Origin: Acidimicrobiales bacterium
GTDB taxonomy: Bacteria > Actinomycetota > Acidimicrobiia > Acidimicrobiales > JAHWLA01
Length of the DNA stretch: 64,000 bases
Assembly (NCBI GenBank): GCA_035536915.1
Contig: DATLNE010000049.1
Span: 1 to 64,000, forward strand
Direction of reading: 5' to 3'
The notes below the pieces were generated by a model. The model was not told where the DNA came from. It did no database searches and saw nothing but the letters and a program-made list of their open reading frames with translations. Positions 30,670 through 40,175 of this stretch are shown in pieces (position 1 is the stretch's first letter; every line of letters begins with the position of its first letter). Position numbers and translations under genes: made by a program.

Positions 30670-33498
30670 ATGGCCCTCGGAACCCACATGCAGCACACGC
30701 TTTCATCGAGCGTCGGCTCCGCCCCGATCGGCAGGGATGGGGAGCTGACGACCCTCCTCGACCTGATCGACCGAGCCTCCGCTGCAGGCGGACACGTGGT
30801 GCTCGTCGTGGGTGACGCGGGCCTGGGCAAGACCACGCTGCTCGACGCCGCCGTGGCCCGGGCCGCGGCCAACGGCGTCACCGTGGCCAAGGGACGGGCT
30901 CGGGCCGAGGAAGCGGTGTACCCCTACGCCGCCTTCTCCGAGGTCGTCTCCTCCTTGCGCGACCACCGCGACGCCGCCGTGCGGCGCCGGGTGGAGGACT
31001 TGGAGACGGCCTTGGCCCACGGCAGCCGCGGCGTCGACGAGGAAGCCGAACTGCACCGCCGGGCCTTCCAGGCCACCGCCGCCCTGTTGGCCGAGGTGGC
31101 CGAGCAGGGCCCGCTGGTGCTGGCCATCGACGACCTCCACGCCGCCGACGGCGACTCGCTCGTCCTCTTCGGGCTGCTGGTCCGCAGGCTGGCCCACCTG
31201 CCGGTGGCGTGGGTGGCGACGGTGCGCTCCGACCTCCCCGAGCGCCGCCTCCCCCTCGACAACCTGGTGCACAGCCTGAGCACCGAGGAGCGCCTGCACA
31301 CCGTGTCGCTGGCGCCCTTGGCCGACGACGTCATCGTGCGCGTCGTCGAGCAGGCCCTGGGCGGCGCCCAGACGCCGTCGATCACCGCCAACGTGGTGGG
31401 CGTCAGCCGCGGCAACCCCTTCTATGCCATCCACACCGCCTTGGTCCTGGCCGAGGACGGCTCCGACGGCGACGCCGTGCCGTCGCTGAGCCGGCGCGTC
31501 GCCCTGCTGCAGCGGGTGCTCCCCCTCGGCGGCGACGTGCGGGCGTTGGCCCGGCTCCTGGCCGTGGCCGGCAGTTGCGAAGTCGGCCGCCTCCCGCAAC
31601 TGGCGTCGATCACCGGCCTCGACGCCGAGCGCGCCGTGGTGGCCTGCGACCGCATGGTGCGGGCGGGCATCCTCACCGGCACCGACCGGTTGGAGTACGG
31701 CCACGCCATCCTGCGCGATGCGCTGTATGCCGACCTCGGCCCGGCCGAGCGCCGGCGCATCCACTCCGAGCTGGCCGACCGCTTCACCGCCCTGCGCCGC
31801 CGCGGTGAACGCGTCGACGTGCTGGAGATCGCCCGCCACATCATGGCCATCGCCCCCGAGGCCGATGCCGACCGGGCCGCCGTGCTCATCGAAGCAGGCG
31901 ATGCGGTGGCCCGCACCGCACCCCGCTCGGCCGCCGCGTACTACGGCGCCGCCCTCGACCGGCTGCCGCGCGACAGCCCGCGCGCTCCCGGCGTGCGCAC
32001 CCGGCTGGCCGCCGCCGCCTGGCGTTCGGGCGCCGTGCACCTGACCGTCGACACCTGCCGCTCGGTGCTGCCGTCGCTGCCCGTCGAGCACGCCGACCAG
32101 GTCGTGGTGCTGTTGGCCGCCGCCCTCGGCGCCGCCGGGCGCCCACGCGAGGGGCTGGAGGCCATCGACGCCCAGGCGGCCGCCCATCGCGACACCGCCC
32201 GACTCCGCGCCATGCGGGCCGGCGTCTGCGCCCTGCTCGACCGCGATGCCGAGGCCCAAGAGGACGCCGCCTTCGCCATCGAGCTGGCGGGCGCGTCGAT
32301 CGCCGACCGCGTCGCTGCCCTCGACGCCGCCTCGCAGGTCACCACCATCAGCGTGCGCGACACCGAGGCCGTGGCACTGGTGCACACGCTCCTGGCCACC
32401 GCCGACGAAGCGCCCCCGTCGTGGCGCCTGCGGGCCCGCCGCAGCGCCGCCTACACCTTCGCCTGCGTGGGCGACATCGTGGCCGCCGAAGCGGCGTTGG
32501 CCGAGGCTGCCGCCCTGCAGGAGGTCGTCGACGACCACGCCAACTGGGACCTCGAGATCGTGGCGGGCACGTTGGTGGCCTTCCACCGGGGCGACTGGAA
32601 CGAAGCCCGGCGCCGGTGCCAGTCGGCCCGCCTGGAGTTCGACGACTCGCAGCACGCCTTGTGCGCAGCGGTGGTGGCCTTCGTGGAAGGCACCATGGCG
32701 TTGGAGTCGGGCGACGTGGCCACCGCCCGCTCGGTCGTCGACCGGCAGTGGCCTGCCTTCGGCCACGTCGACCGCATCGTGGCCGCCGTCCTGGCGGGCG
32801 CCGACGCCTACGACGGACGCTTCGCCGAAGCCGAGGCCCGCCTGCTCGGCGCCATCGACGCCGCCCAAGCCCCGTTCCGGATGACCGTGACCCTGCTCCA
32901 CCGCTTGGTGGACGTGCGACTGGCGGCGGGCGACAAGGCCGGTGCCGTGGCCGCAGCCGAACGCCTCGTCGAACTGGTCGGCGACGACAGCGGCCCGGGC
33001 TTCCGGGTGATCACCGAGAAGGCGCTGGCATCCGCCAACGACGACGCCGAGGCTGCCGTCCGCGGCATCGAGCTGGCCGCCGCCCACGGCATGCGCTCCT
33101 TCGAAGCCACCCTGCGCTACGAGGCGGCCCGCCTGGGCGTCGACCCCAAGGACAACCTGCTCGCCGCCATCGAGGTCTTCAACCAAGCGGGCGCCACGGT
33201 GTGGCGCCGGCACACCGTGGCCGAGCTGCGCCGGTGGAACGTCCCCATCCCCCGCCGCCGTCGGGTCTTCGGCCTCACCGATGCCGAACTCGACATCTGC
33301 CGCCTCGTGCAGGCGGGCAGGCGGAATCGGGAGATCGCTCAGGAACTGCACTACAGCGAAAAGACGGTCGAGGCCTACCTGTCGCGTATCTACTCCAAGA
33401 CGGGCTGCGCCAACCGGCTCGCCCTGGCCCGGTACTGCGACTCGCTCGACGTGCTCGACCGCGACGCGTCACCGGTCGACGAGGCGGAACAGGCCTGA
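30670..33498 (+). CDS. Large LuxR-family ATP-dependent transcriptional regulator (LAL/MalT-like)
   Basis: 942 residues. The N-terminal AAA/STAND ATPase domain has Walker A VGDAGLGKTTLL (~residue 50) and Walker B LVLAIDDLHAADGDS (~150), followed by FYAIHTALVLAEDGSDG and RLEYGHAILRDALYADL. The middle ~400 residues are TPR-like helical repeats, probably the effector-binding part. The C-terminal LuxR helix-turn-helix is FGLTDAELDICRLVQAGRRNREIAQELHYSEKTVEAYLSRIYSKTG, shown here by LTDAELDICRLV and NREIAQEL. ATG 30670 gives the longest form; ATG 30688 is equally possible, since a TACGAT -10-like hexamer at 30666 overlaps the first ATG. Likely regulates the neighbouring oxidation genes. Confidence 0.9.
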   Translation: MALGTHMQHTLSSSVGSAPIGRDGELTTLLDLIDRASAAGGHVVLVVGDAGLGKTTLLDAAVARAAANGVTVAKGRARAEEAVYPYAAFSEVVSSLRDHRDAAVRRRVEDLETALAHGSRGVDEEAELHRRAFQATAALLAEVAEQGPLVLAIDDLHAADGDSLVLFGLLVRRLAHLPVAWVATVRSDLPERRLPLDNLVHSLSTEERLHTVSLAPLADDVIVRVVEQALGGAQTPSITANVVGVSRGNPFYAIHTALVLAEDGSDGDAVPSLSRRVALLQRVLPLGGDVRALARLLAVAGSCEVGRLPQLASITGLDAERAVVACDRMVRAGILTGTDRLEYGHAILRDALYADLGPAERRRIHSELADRFTALRRRGERVDVLEIARHIMAIAPEADADRAAVLIEAGDAVARTAPRSAAAYYGAALDRLPRDSPRAPGVRTRLAAAAWRSGAVHLTVDTCRSVLPSLPVEHADQVVVLLAAALGAAGRPREGLEAIDAQAAAHRDTARLRAMRAGVCALLDRDAEAQEDAAFAIELAGASIADRVAALDAASQVTTISVRDTEAVALVHTLLATADEAPPSWRLRARRSAAYTFACVGDIVAAEAALAEAAALQEVVDDHANWDLEIVAGTLVAFHRGDWNEARRRCQSARLEFDDSQHALCAAVVAFVEGTMALESGDVATARSVVDRQWPAFGHVDRIVAAVLAGADAYDGRFAEAEARLLGAIDAAQAPFRMTVTLLHRLVDVRLAAGDKAGAVAAAERLVELVGDDSGPGFRVITEKALASANDDAEAAVRGIELAAAHGMRSFEATLRYEAARLGVDPKDNLLAAIEVFNQAGATVWRRHTVAELRRWNVPIPRRRRVFGLTDAELDICRLVQAGRRNREIAQELHYSEKTVEAYLSRIYSKTGCANRLALARYCDSLDVLDRDASPVDEAEQA

Positions 33499-33509
33499 GC
33501 GACGGCCGC

Positions 33510-34313
33510 CTATTTGGCCCGAGGACGCAGGCCCGCGTCGAGGCGGATGACCTCGGCGTTGAGGTAGGGGTTGGCGGCCAGGTGGAGCACGAGCGACGCG
33601 TACTCCGCGGGGCGGCCGGGCCGGCGCGGGTTCAGGATCTCGGCCTCCAGGCGGCTGTGCATGTTCTCCACGAACGCTCGGGCTTCGGGGCCGGCGGCAT
33701 CGAGCACCTCGTCGGACGGCTGGTACATCGGGGTGGCGAACACGCCGGGGGCGATCGTCATGACCCGCACGCCAACCGGCGCCAGGTCGCGGGCCAGGGG
33801 AAGGGTCATGCCCGCCACGGCGGCCTTGGCTGCTGCGTAGGGCACCTGCCCCGCTTGGCCGTCGAAGGCGGCGCACGAGGCGGTGAACACCAGCAGGCCG
33901 CGCCCGCCGTGCTCGTCGCGCTCCTGGCCTGCCATGGCCGCAGCGGCCAGGCGGCCCACGTTGAACGAGCCGTTGAGGTTCACGTCGACGACATGGCGGA
34001 AGACGTCGAGCTCCATCACCGTGCCGTCGGGGTTGAGCGTGCGCCCCGGCACGCCCATGCCCGCGCAGTGCACGGCCAGGCGCAGCGGCGCCATGTCGGT
34101 GGCGGCGGCAACGGCGGCGGCCACGTCGTCGGGCGAGGTGACGTCGCCCTTCACCTCGCAGAGGCGGTCGTCGGTGCGCCCCGCCGGGTCACGGTCGAGG
34201 GCCACGACGGACCAGCCGTCGGCCAGCAAGGCGTCGACGGTGGCGGCCCCCAGCCCGGAGGCGCCGCCGGTCACGAGGGCGGAGCGGTTGTTCGACACGT
34301 CAGCGGTGGTCAC
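33510..34313 (-). CDS. Short-chain dehydrogenase/reductase (3-hydroxyacyl-CoA dehydrogenase type 2-like)
   Basis: 267 residues, classical SDR. It has NAD(P)-binding ALVTGGASGLGAATVDALL, acidic ALDRD (favouring NAD), NGSFNVGRLAAAAM, the catalytic Ser region LLVFTASCAAFDG and active-site VPYAAAKAAVAG (Tyr-x3-Lys), then IAPGVFATPM. The C-terminus (NPRRPGRPAEYASLVLHLAANPYLNAEVIRLDAGLRP) closely follows type-2 3-hydroxyacyl-CoA dehydrogenases, which oxidise hydroxyacyl-CoA and steroid alcohols. Start GTG 34313 chosen; GTG 34298 is possible. Converges with the LuxR regulator and diverges from the esterase. Confidence 0.87.
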   Translation of the reverse strand: MTTADVSNNRSALVTGGASGLGAATVDALLADGWSVVALDRDPAGRTDDRLCEVKGDVTSPDDVAAAVAAATDMAPLRLAVHCAGMGVPGRTLNPDGTVMELDVFRHVVDVNLNGSFNVGRLAAAAMAGQERDEHGGRGLLVFTASCAAFDGQAGQVPYAAAKAAVAGMTLPLARDLAPVGVRVMTIAPGVFATPMYQPSDEVLDAAGPEARAFVENMHSRLEAEILNPRRPGRPAEYASLVLHLAANPYLNAEVIRLDAGLRPRAK

Positions 34314-34389
34314 GCTCCGAGCGTCCGACAGACGGGCACCCCGCAACTAGTTGGACATCCCCCGCACTTAGCGCGGCCGGGCGATAACC

Positions 34390-34405
34390 GTAGGGATACT
34401 CCCAC
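34390..34405. promoter_or_regulatory. Second copy of the palindrome-like operator, between SDR and esterase
   Basis: GTAGGGATACTCCCAC, 14 of 16 identical to the element at 30601-30616 read on the minus strand. It lies in the divergent gap, 77 bases from the SDR start and 64 from the esterase start. Candidate site of the LuxR-type protein; a promoter element is an alternative because GATACT resembles a -10. Confidence 0.5.
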
Positions 34406-34468
34406 TCGCTCCCCCGCCCGCCGCGGTGCGACGGTGCCGACGACAACCGCGATCGGGGGAGTCCGACG

Positions 34469-35974
34469 ATGCAACCGACTGCCATGACGACGTCCGGCCC
34501 TGTTGCCGGCGAGCGAACCGCCTCTGGAGCCGTCTTCCGCGGCATCCCCTACGCCGAGGCTCCGGTGGGAGACCGCCGCTTCCGGCCCCCGCAGCGCCCC
34601 ACGCCGTGGACCGAGACGCGCCAGGCCACCACCTTCGGCCCGATCGTGCCGCAAAACGTCATCCCCGGGTCCTTCGCCTCGTTCAACTCCACCCACCCGA
34701 TGGGCGCCGACTGCCTGTCGCTCAACGTGTGGACGCCCGACCCCGGCAACGCCGGCCTCCCCGTGTTCGTGTGGGTCCACGGCGGTGCCTTCAACACCGG
34801 CTCGGGGAGCGACTCCATCTACGACGGCACAACCTTCGCCCGCCAGGGCGTGGTGTGCGTGACGGTGAACTACCGACTGGGCGCCGCCGGGTTCCACCAC
34901 CTGGCCGACGGCGAGCCGGGCACCGGTGCCTACGGCATCCTCGACCAGATCGCCGCCCTCGAATGGGTGCAGGAGAACATCGCGGCGTTCGGTGGCGACC
35001 CCGGCAACGTCACCGTCGGCGGCGAGTCGGCGGGCGGCATGAGCGTCGGCTGCCTCCTGGCGGCACCGGCAGCCGCCAACCTCTTCCACCGCGGCATCCT
35101 GCAGAGCGGCGCAGGCCACAACGGCTTGCCCCCCGAGGTGGCGCGCAACGTCGCCGCCCGTTTCGTGGCCGCCCTCGGCCTCAGCCCCGACGACCTCGAC
35201 GGCCAGCGGGCCGTCTCCGACCAGGCCCTGCTCGAAGCCCAGGCCCAGGTGGCCTTGGAGGTTGCCTCGTCGGGTGACCCGGTGACGTACGGCGACGCCG
35301 TGGCGTCGGGCATGGCGTGGCAGCCGATGATCGGCGCCGACGTCCTGCCCGTGCTGCCCATCGAGGCGATCCGCAAGGGCGCCGCGGCGGGCAAGGACGT
35401 GCTGGTCGGCCATTGCCGCGACGAGATCCAACTGTTCGTGGGCGTCGCCCCCGAACTGCTGCCGATCACCGCCGAGATCCTCCCGGCCATGTACGACATG
35501 ACCTTCGCCACGGGCACACGATCCGGCGCCGAGGCCATGAAGACCTACGAGGAGCGGTTGGGCGACACGCCGGTCCTCGACCTGTGGGCGGCCATGGAGA
35601 CCGACCGCCAGTTCCGCATCCCCGGCATCCGCCTGGCCGAAGCGCAGACGGCGTATGCCACCGTGCACGCCTACGAGTTCGCCTGGGAGTCGCCTGCCCT
35701 CGGCGGCCGGCTCAAGGCGGCCCACGGGCTCGACTTGCCCTTCACCTGGGACGTGCTGCGCGACCCCAGCCTCGCCGACCTCATCGGGGACACCCCGCCG
35801 CAGGAACTGGCCGACGAGATGCACGGTGCGTGGGTCCGCTACATCACCACGGGCGACCCCGGGTGGCGGCCCTACGACCTCGACCGCCGGGTCACCCGCC
35901 AGTTCGGCGGCGCCGGCGGCGAAGTCGAAGACCCCCGTCCCGAGGAGCGCCTGCTCTGGGACGGCGTGCGCTGA
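34469..35974 (+). CDS. Type B carboxylesterase
   Basis: 501 residues, alpha/beta hydrolase. It has FRGIPYAEAPVGDRRFRPPQ, DCLSLNVWTPD, the oxyanion HGGAFNTGSGS, the nucleophile elbow GGESAGGMSVG, a Glu candidate around HCRDEIQLF, and His near AAHGLDLPFTWD. It hydrolyses carboxylic esters and is cytoplasmic, since no signal peptide is present. GGGGGAG lies eight bases upstream of the ATG. It could release an acid for the CoA ligases nearby. Lies downstream of the shared 16-bp operator. Confidence 0.9.
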   Translation: MQPTAMTTSGPVAGERTASGAVFRGIPYAEAPVGDRRFRPPQRPTPWTETRQATTFGPIVPQNVIPGSFASFNSTHPMGADCLSLNVWTPDPGNAGLPVFVWVHGGAFNTGSGSDSIYDGTTFARQGVVCVTVNYRLGAAGFHHLADGEPGTGAYGILDQIAALEWVQENIAAFGGDPGNVTVGGESAGGMSVGCLLAAPAAANLFHRGILQSGAGHNGLPPEVARNVAARFVAALGLSPDDLDGQRAVSDQALLEAQAQVALEVASSGDPVTYGDAVASGMAWQPMIGADVLPVLPIEAIRKGAAAGKDVLVGHCRDEIQLFVGVAPELLPITAEILPAMYDMTFATGTRSGAEAMKTYEERLGDTPVLDLWAAMETDRQFRIPGIRLAEAQTAYATVHAYEFAWESPALGGRLKAAHGLDLPFTWDVLRDPSLADLIGDTPPQELADEMHGAWVRYITTGDPGWRPYDLDRRVTRQFGGAGGEVEDPRPEERLLWDGVR

Positions 35975-36074
35975 CCGGCCGTCGTTAGGTCTAGGGATTC
36001 CAGATCTTCCTCACGCGGTGCCCGTCGTGGTCCGCTGCAACACACACCAACCCCAGTCTCTTTCGAGGAGCAAC

Positions 36075-37280
36075 ATGCCCAACGCCGTAATCGTCGATGC
36101 CGTCCGCACCCCGGGAGGCCGTCGCAACGGCGCGCTCAGCGGCTGGCACCCCGCCGACCTGGCCTCGGAAGTGCTGCGGGCGCTCATCACCCGCACCGGC
36201 ATCGACCCGGCCCTCGTCGACGACGTGATCACCGGCTGCGTCACCCAGGTGGGGCGCCAGTCGGCCAACATCGCCCGTTACGCCGTGCTCGGCGCGGGCT
36301 TCCCCGAGAGCGTGCCCGCCACCACCGTCGACCGGCAGTGCGGCTCGTCGCAGCAGGCCGTGCACTTCGCCGCCCAGGGCGTGCTGGCCGGCGCCTACGA
36401 CATCGCCATCGCCGCGGGCGTGGAGGTCATGTCGACCACGCCCATGGGCTCGGCTACCACGGCCGACGCCTTCCCCATCGGCGAAGCGGTGTGGGGCCGC
36501 TACGGCGACATCGAGACGCTGGGCGTGAAGGGCCTCCCCCACCAAGGCGTGGGCGCGGAGGTGCTGGCCCAGCGCTGGGGCCTGTCCCGTGAAGACCTCG
36601 ATGCCTACGGCGCCCGGTCGCAGCAGCTCGCCACCCGGGCTCGCGACGAGGGCCGTTTCGAGCGTGAGCTGGTGCCCGTGCGGGAGCGGCGCATCGATCC
36701 GGAGACGGGCGCGCCGGGCGAGTTCGGCGAATTGGTCACGGCCGACGAGGGCATCCGCCCCGACACCACGGTGGAGTCGTTGGCCCGCCTGAAGCCTGCG
36801 TTCTACGAGGACGGCCGCGTCACCGCGGGCAACGCCAGCCAGATCAGCGACGGCGCGTCGGCCGTGCTCATCATGAGCGAGGAGCGGGCCAACCAGCTGG
36901 GCCTCAAGCCCCGGGCCCGCTTCCACACCTTCGCCGTCGTGGGCTCCGACCCCGTCACCATGCTGACCGGCCCGATCCCCGCCACCACAAAGGTGCTCGA
37001 CCGCGCGGGCCTGGGCATCGGCGACATCGACCACTTCGAGGTGAACGAGGCGTTCGCGTCGGTCGTCCTGGCGTGGGCCAAGGAAGTGGGCCCCGACCTG
37101 GACCGGGTGAACCCCAACGGCGGCGCCATCGCCCTCGGCCACCCGCTCGGGTGCTCGGGCACCAAGCTGCTCGCCACCATGCTCTGCGAGCTGGAGCGCA
37201 GCGGCGGCCGCTACGGCCTGCAGACGATGTGCGAGGGCGGCGGCATGGCCAACGCCACCATCATCGAGCGCCTCGACTGA
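36075..37280 (+). CDS. Thiolase (acetyl-CoA acyltransferase family)
   Basis: 401 residues. N-terminal IVDAVRTPGGRRNGALSGWHPADLA; nucleophilic Cys in VDRQCGSSQQAVHFAAQG; His and second Cys in ALGHPLGCSGTKLLATML and QTMCEGGGMANATIIERL. It cleaves 3-ketoacyl-CoA or condenses acyl-CoAs. GAGGAG five bases before the ATG. The 100-base upstream gap has an element (35985-36006) resembling one upstream of the hydratase at 47690. Probably part of the acyl-CoA degradation set. Confidence 0.92.
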   Translation: MPNAVIVDAVRTPGGRRNGALSGWHPADLASEVLRALITRTGIDPALVDDVITGCVTQVGRQSANIARYAVLGAGFPESVPATTVDRQCGSSQQAVHFAAQGVLAGAYDIAIAAGVEVMSTTPMGSATTADAFPIGEAVWGRYGDIETLGVKGLPHQGVGAEVLAQRWGLSREDLDAYGARSQQLATRARDEGRFERELVPVRERRIDPETGAPGEFGELVTADEGIRPDTTVESLARLKPAFYEDGRVTAGNASQISDGASAVLIMSEERANQLGLKPRARFHTFAVVGSDPVTMLTGPIPATTKVLDRAGLGIGDIDHFEVNEAFASVVLAWAKEVGPDLDRVNPNGGAIALGHPLGCSGTKLLATMLCELERSGGRYGLQTMCEGGGMANATIIERLD

Positions 37281-37338
37281 CCGGAACGCTCGGCGGCCAC
37301 GCGGGCCGACGCGATCCTAAGTCTGGGGGACTCCGACC

Positions 37339-37354
37339 TGTTCCTACAGGAACA
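37339..37354. promoter_or_regulatory. Perfect 16-bp palindrome upstream of the Liv-type operon
   Basis: TGTTCCT-AC-AGGAACA, 7-bp arms, lying 36-51 bases before the GTG of the first operon gene. It is followed immediately by an overlapping weaker repeat AACAC-ACG-GTGTT. The size suits a TetR- or GntR-type dimer; no such regulator gene is adjacent. Confidence 0.5.
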
Positions 37355-37389
37355 CACGGTGTTCGATTGGTGAACGGAGAAAGGAACCT

Positions 37390-37941
37390 GTGAAACCCCA
37401 GTCCACGGCCCTCCAGCCCCGCCGCCGCCTCGCATCGGCATGCCGCCCGATCGCCTTCGTGGCGGTGCTGGCGACGGCCACCGGGTGCGGCGTCAGCAAC
37501 CTCGACTTCCAGGTGGACCGGCGGCTGAGCTTCCAGGCTCCGGCCGAGGACGCCGAGGTCGAGTTGCCGCTGACCATCCGCTGGGACGTGGACGACTTCA
37601 CCATCACCGAGCCGGGCGCCGAGGCAGGCAAGAAGAGCGGGTACTTCGCCGTCTTCGTCGATGCTGCGCCCCAGCCTCCCGGAAAGCCGCTGAGCTGGCT
37701 CGCCCGCGACGACCGGGCGTGCGAGACCACCCCGGGCTGCCCGGACGACAAGTGGTTCAACTCCCACGATGTGTACCGTGTAAGCGGCACCTCGCTGACG
37801 CTGGAGCGACTGCCCTTTGTCCGAGCCAAGGGGGACACCGAGGAGCACACGATCACCATCGTGCTTGTCGACCCCCAAGGTCACAGGATCGGTGAGAGTG
37901 CCTTCACTCGCACCGTCAAGGTCGCCAGGGGGCGGCGGTGA
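37390..37941 (+). CDS. Lipoprotein, first gene of the Liv-type transport operon
   Basis: 183 residues. A long basic N-terminus is followed by a lipoprotein signal ending AFVAVLATATGC (Cys ~33). The mature part looks like a beta-rich domain: LDFQVDRRLSFQAPAEDAEVELPLTIRWDVDDF, GYFAVFVDAAPQPPGKPLSW, and HTITIVLVDPQGHRIGESAFTRTVKV. It contains a probable disulfide pair (ACETTPGC). The fold resembles Ig-like or FixG-type modules. AAAGGA precedes the GTG. Its stop overlaps the next start (GTGA). Probably an envelope accessory of the transporter; function unknown. Confidence 0.7.
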   Translation: MKPQSTALQPRRRLASACRPIAFVAVLATATGCGVSNLDFQVDRRLSFQAPAEDAEVELPLTIRWDVDDFTITEPGAEAGKKSGYFAVFVDAAPQPPGKPLSWLARDDRACETTPGCPDDKWFNSHDVYRVSGTSLTLERLPFVRAKGDTEEHTITIVLVDPQGHRIGESAFTRTVKVARGRR

Positions 37942-40175
37942 CCGCCCCCGCGCACGCCAACGGCCGCGGCGCGCACAACGCCGAGGAAGAGACCGCGCTC
38001 GACGAGATCGAGCAGACGCGTGACGAGCTGCGCTCGGCGGCGCGCTCCGCCCTCGGTGTCGAGGGCACCGGCGAAGGGGAGCCGGAGAAGCTCAACACCA
38101 TCCTCAAGCGCCACGGCGTCAGCCGGTACCCGCTCGTCACCATCTCGCTGCTGGCCGTCATCGACACCCTGCACGGGTGGGGCTTCGTGGTGCTGGCGCC
38201 GGAGATCAGCAGCTCGTTCGGGCTGTCGGTCGGGGCCGTCGCCGCCGTCCTCACCCTCAAGAACTTCGCCCATGCCGTCGCCCCGCTGCCCGCCGCCGCG
38301 CTGACGCGCAAGCCCCGCCGAGCCCTGCTCGCCGTGGGCAACGCCATCGGCTTCAGCCTGGCAGGCACCGCCACCGCCTTCGTCACCGGGGTGTGGGGGC
38401 TGCTCGGCGTCGGCACCATCGACGGGCTCACCTCGGGCGCCAGCCAGGCGCTGCACACCCCGTTGATGATGGACAGCCACCCCCCGTCGGCCCGGGTGCG
38501 GGCGCTGACCGTCTACCAAGTGGGCCTGCAGGCGGCCAACGTCATCGCGCCGCTGCTGGTGGCCATCCTCACCGGCTGGTTCTACCTGAGCTGGCGAGGC
38601 GTCTTCCTGGTCACCGGCCTCTTGTCATTGGTGGTGTCGCTGTCGGCCATCCGGCTGCGCGACCCCGGCTTCGGCCGCTACGACGAGCGGGCCATCCGCC
38701 AGGCGGTGCACGAGCGCCACGGCGAGGCGGGTGACGACGTCGAACACGACGAGACACTCACGCTTGGTTTCTTCGAGATCGTGCGCCGCCTGCTGCTCAT
38801 CCGCACCGTGCGCCGACTGCTCGGCGCGGCCAGCGTGATCGGCGCGCTGACGGCGCCGTTCCTCACCTTCTTGTTCTTCTTCCTCGACGAGCGCTGGGGC
38901 ATGGGCCCGAGCGAACGAGGCATCTTCCTCGCCTGCGTCTTCGCCCTCTCGATCGGGGCGTTGGCCCTGTTCGGCAAGCGGGGCGAGGCCATGTTCCGCG
39001 AGGACCCGGCGCAAGTGGTGCGCACGGCAGGCGCGCTCATGGCCGTAGCCGTGGTGACGATCTGCATCGCCGCCCTGATGCCCGTCTTCCTGGTGATGGC
39101 CGCCCTGTTCGGGTTGGCCTTCGGCCTCATCGCCATCATCACCCCGTCGCTCAACGTCACCGCCCAGACCTTGGTGGCCGCGCCCATGCGCGCCCACCAG
39201 TCGGCCCTCACCGGCATGGCCACGGCGGCGGGCAGCATCGTCGGGTTGCTGTTCTTCAGCGGCATCGAACGCCGCTACGGGATCGGCGGCTCGCTCGTCG
39301 CCGTCATGGGCCCCGGCCTCATCGGCAGCGCCATGATCGCCTCGGCCGCACGAACCGTCGGCTCCGACTTCGACCGGGCCGTCGACGCCGTGCTCGAGGA
39401 CGAGGAGATCTCGCGCATCCGCCGCAGCGGCGGCCACCTGCCCATGCTGTCGTGCCGGGGCATCGACTTCTCCTACGGCAAGCTCCAGGTGCTCTTCGAC
39501 GTCGACTTCACCGTCGACGAAGGCGAGATGGTCGCCCTGCTCGGCGTGAACGGCGCGGGCAAGTCCACCCTGCTCAAGGTCATCTCCGGCATCGGCCTGC
39601 CGCATGCGGGCAGCGTGCGCTTCGGCGGCCACGAGATCACCTACCTCGACGCCGAGCGCCGCGTGGGCCTCGGGATCACACAGGTGCCCGGCGGCCGGGC
39701 CATCTTCCCGGGCATGTCGGTGGCCGAGAACCTGCGGACCTACGGCTACACACTGGGCCGGCGCAAACAGGGGCTTGAGGAAGGCATCGAGCTCTGCTTC
39801 GCCACCTTCCCTCGGCTGCAGGAGCGCCGCGACCAGAACGCCAGCACCCTTTCGGGCGGCGAGCAGCAGATGCTCGGACTGTCCAAGGCCCTCATCCTCC
39901 AGCCGCGGCTGCTCCTCATCGACGAGTTGTCGCTGGGCTTGGCGCCCGTGGTGGTGGGGCCGTTGCTCGACCTCGTCCGCCGCATCAACGCGGGCGGCAC
40001 CGCCGTGGTGCTCGTCGAGCAGTCGGTGAACATCGCCTTGGGCCTGGTCGACCACGCCTACTTCATGGAGAAGGGGGAGATGCGCTTCGACGGTTCGAGC
40101 GCCGACCTCCTCAGCCGAGGCGACCTCTTGCGAGCGGTCTTTCTGTCCGGGGCAGCCCCGGAAGGAGCGAAATGA
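37938..40175 (+). CDS. Fusion: MFS-like membrane domain + LivF-type ABC ATPase
   Basis: 745 residues in one uninterrupted frame. Residues 1-~60 are charged and cytoplasmic. Residues ~60-475 have 10-12 helices of major-facilitator type, with an MFS-like loop (PAAALTRKPRRALLAVGNAIGF). Residues ~505-740 are a LivF-like ATPase: Walker A GVNGAGKSTLL (~535), ITQVPGGRAIFPGMSVAENL, signature LSGGEQQMLGLSKAL (~637), Walker B LLLIDELSLGLAP (~657) and switch VLVEQSVN. Normal LivF is a separate ~235-residue protein. GTG overlaps the preceding stop by four bases. How an MFS domain works with an ABC engine is unknown; it may add a second permease or a substrate hand-over path. Confidence 0.88.
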   Translation: MTAPAHANGRGAHNAEEETALDEIEQTRDELRSAARSALGVEGTGEGEPEKLNTILKRHGVSRYPLVTISLLAVIDTLHGWGFVVLAPEISSSFGLSVGAVAAVLTLKNFAHAVAPLPAAALTRKPRRALLAVGNAIGFSLAGTATAFVTGVWGLLGVGTIDGLTSGASQALHTPLMMDSHPPSARVRALTVYQVGLQAANVIAPLLVAILTGWFYLSWRGVFLVTGLLSLVVSLSAIRLRDPGFGRYDERAIRQAVHERHGEAGDDVEHDETLTLGFFEIVRRLLLIRTVRRLLGAASVIGALTAPFLTFLFFFLDERWGMGPSERGIFLACVFALSIGALALFGKRGEAMFREDPAQVVRTAGALMAVAVVTICIAALMPVFLVMAALFGLAFGLIAIITPSLNVTAQTLVAAPMRAHQSALTGMATAAGSIVGLLFFSGIERRYGIGGSLVAVMGPGLIGSAMIASAARTVGSDFDRAVDAVLEDEEISRIRRSGGHLPMLSCRGIDFSYGKLQVLFDVDFTVDEGEMVALLGVNGAGKSTLLKVISGIGLPHAGSVRFGGHEITYLDAERRVGLGITQVPGGRAIFPGMSVAENLRTYGYTLGRRKQGLEEGIELCFATFPRLQERRDQNASTLSGGEQQMLGLSKALILQPRLLLIDELSLGLAPVVVGPLLDLVRRINAGGTAVVLVEQSVNIALGLVDHAYFMEKGEMRFDGSSADLLSRGDLLRAVFLSGAAPEGAK

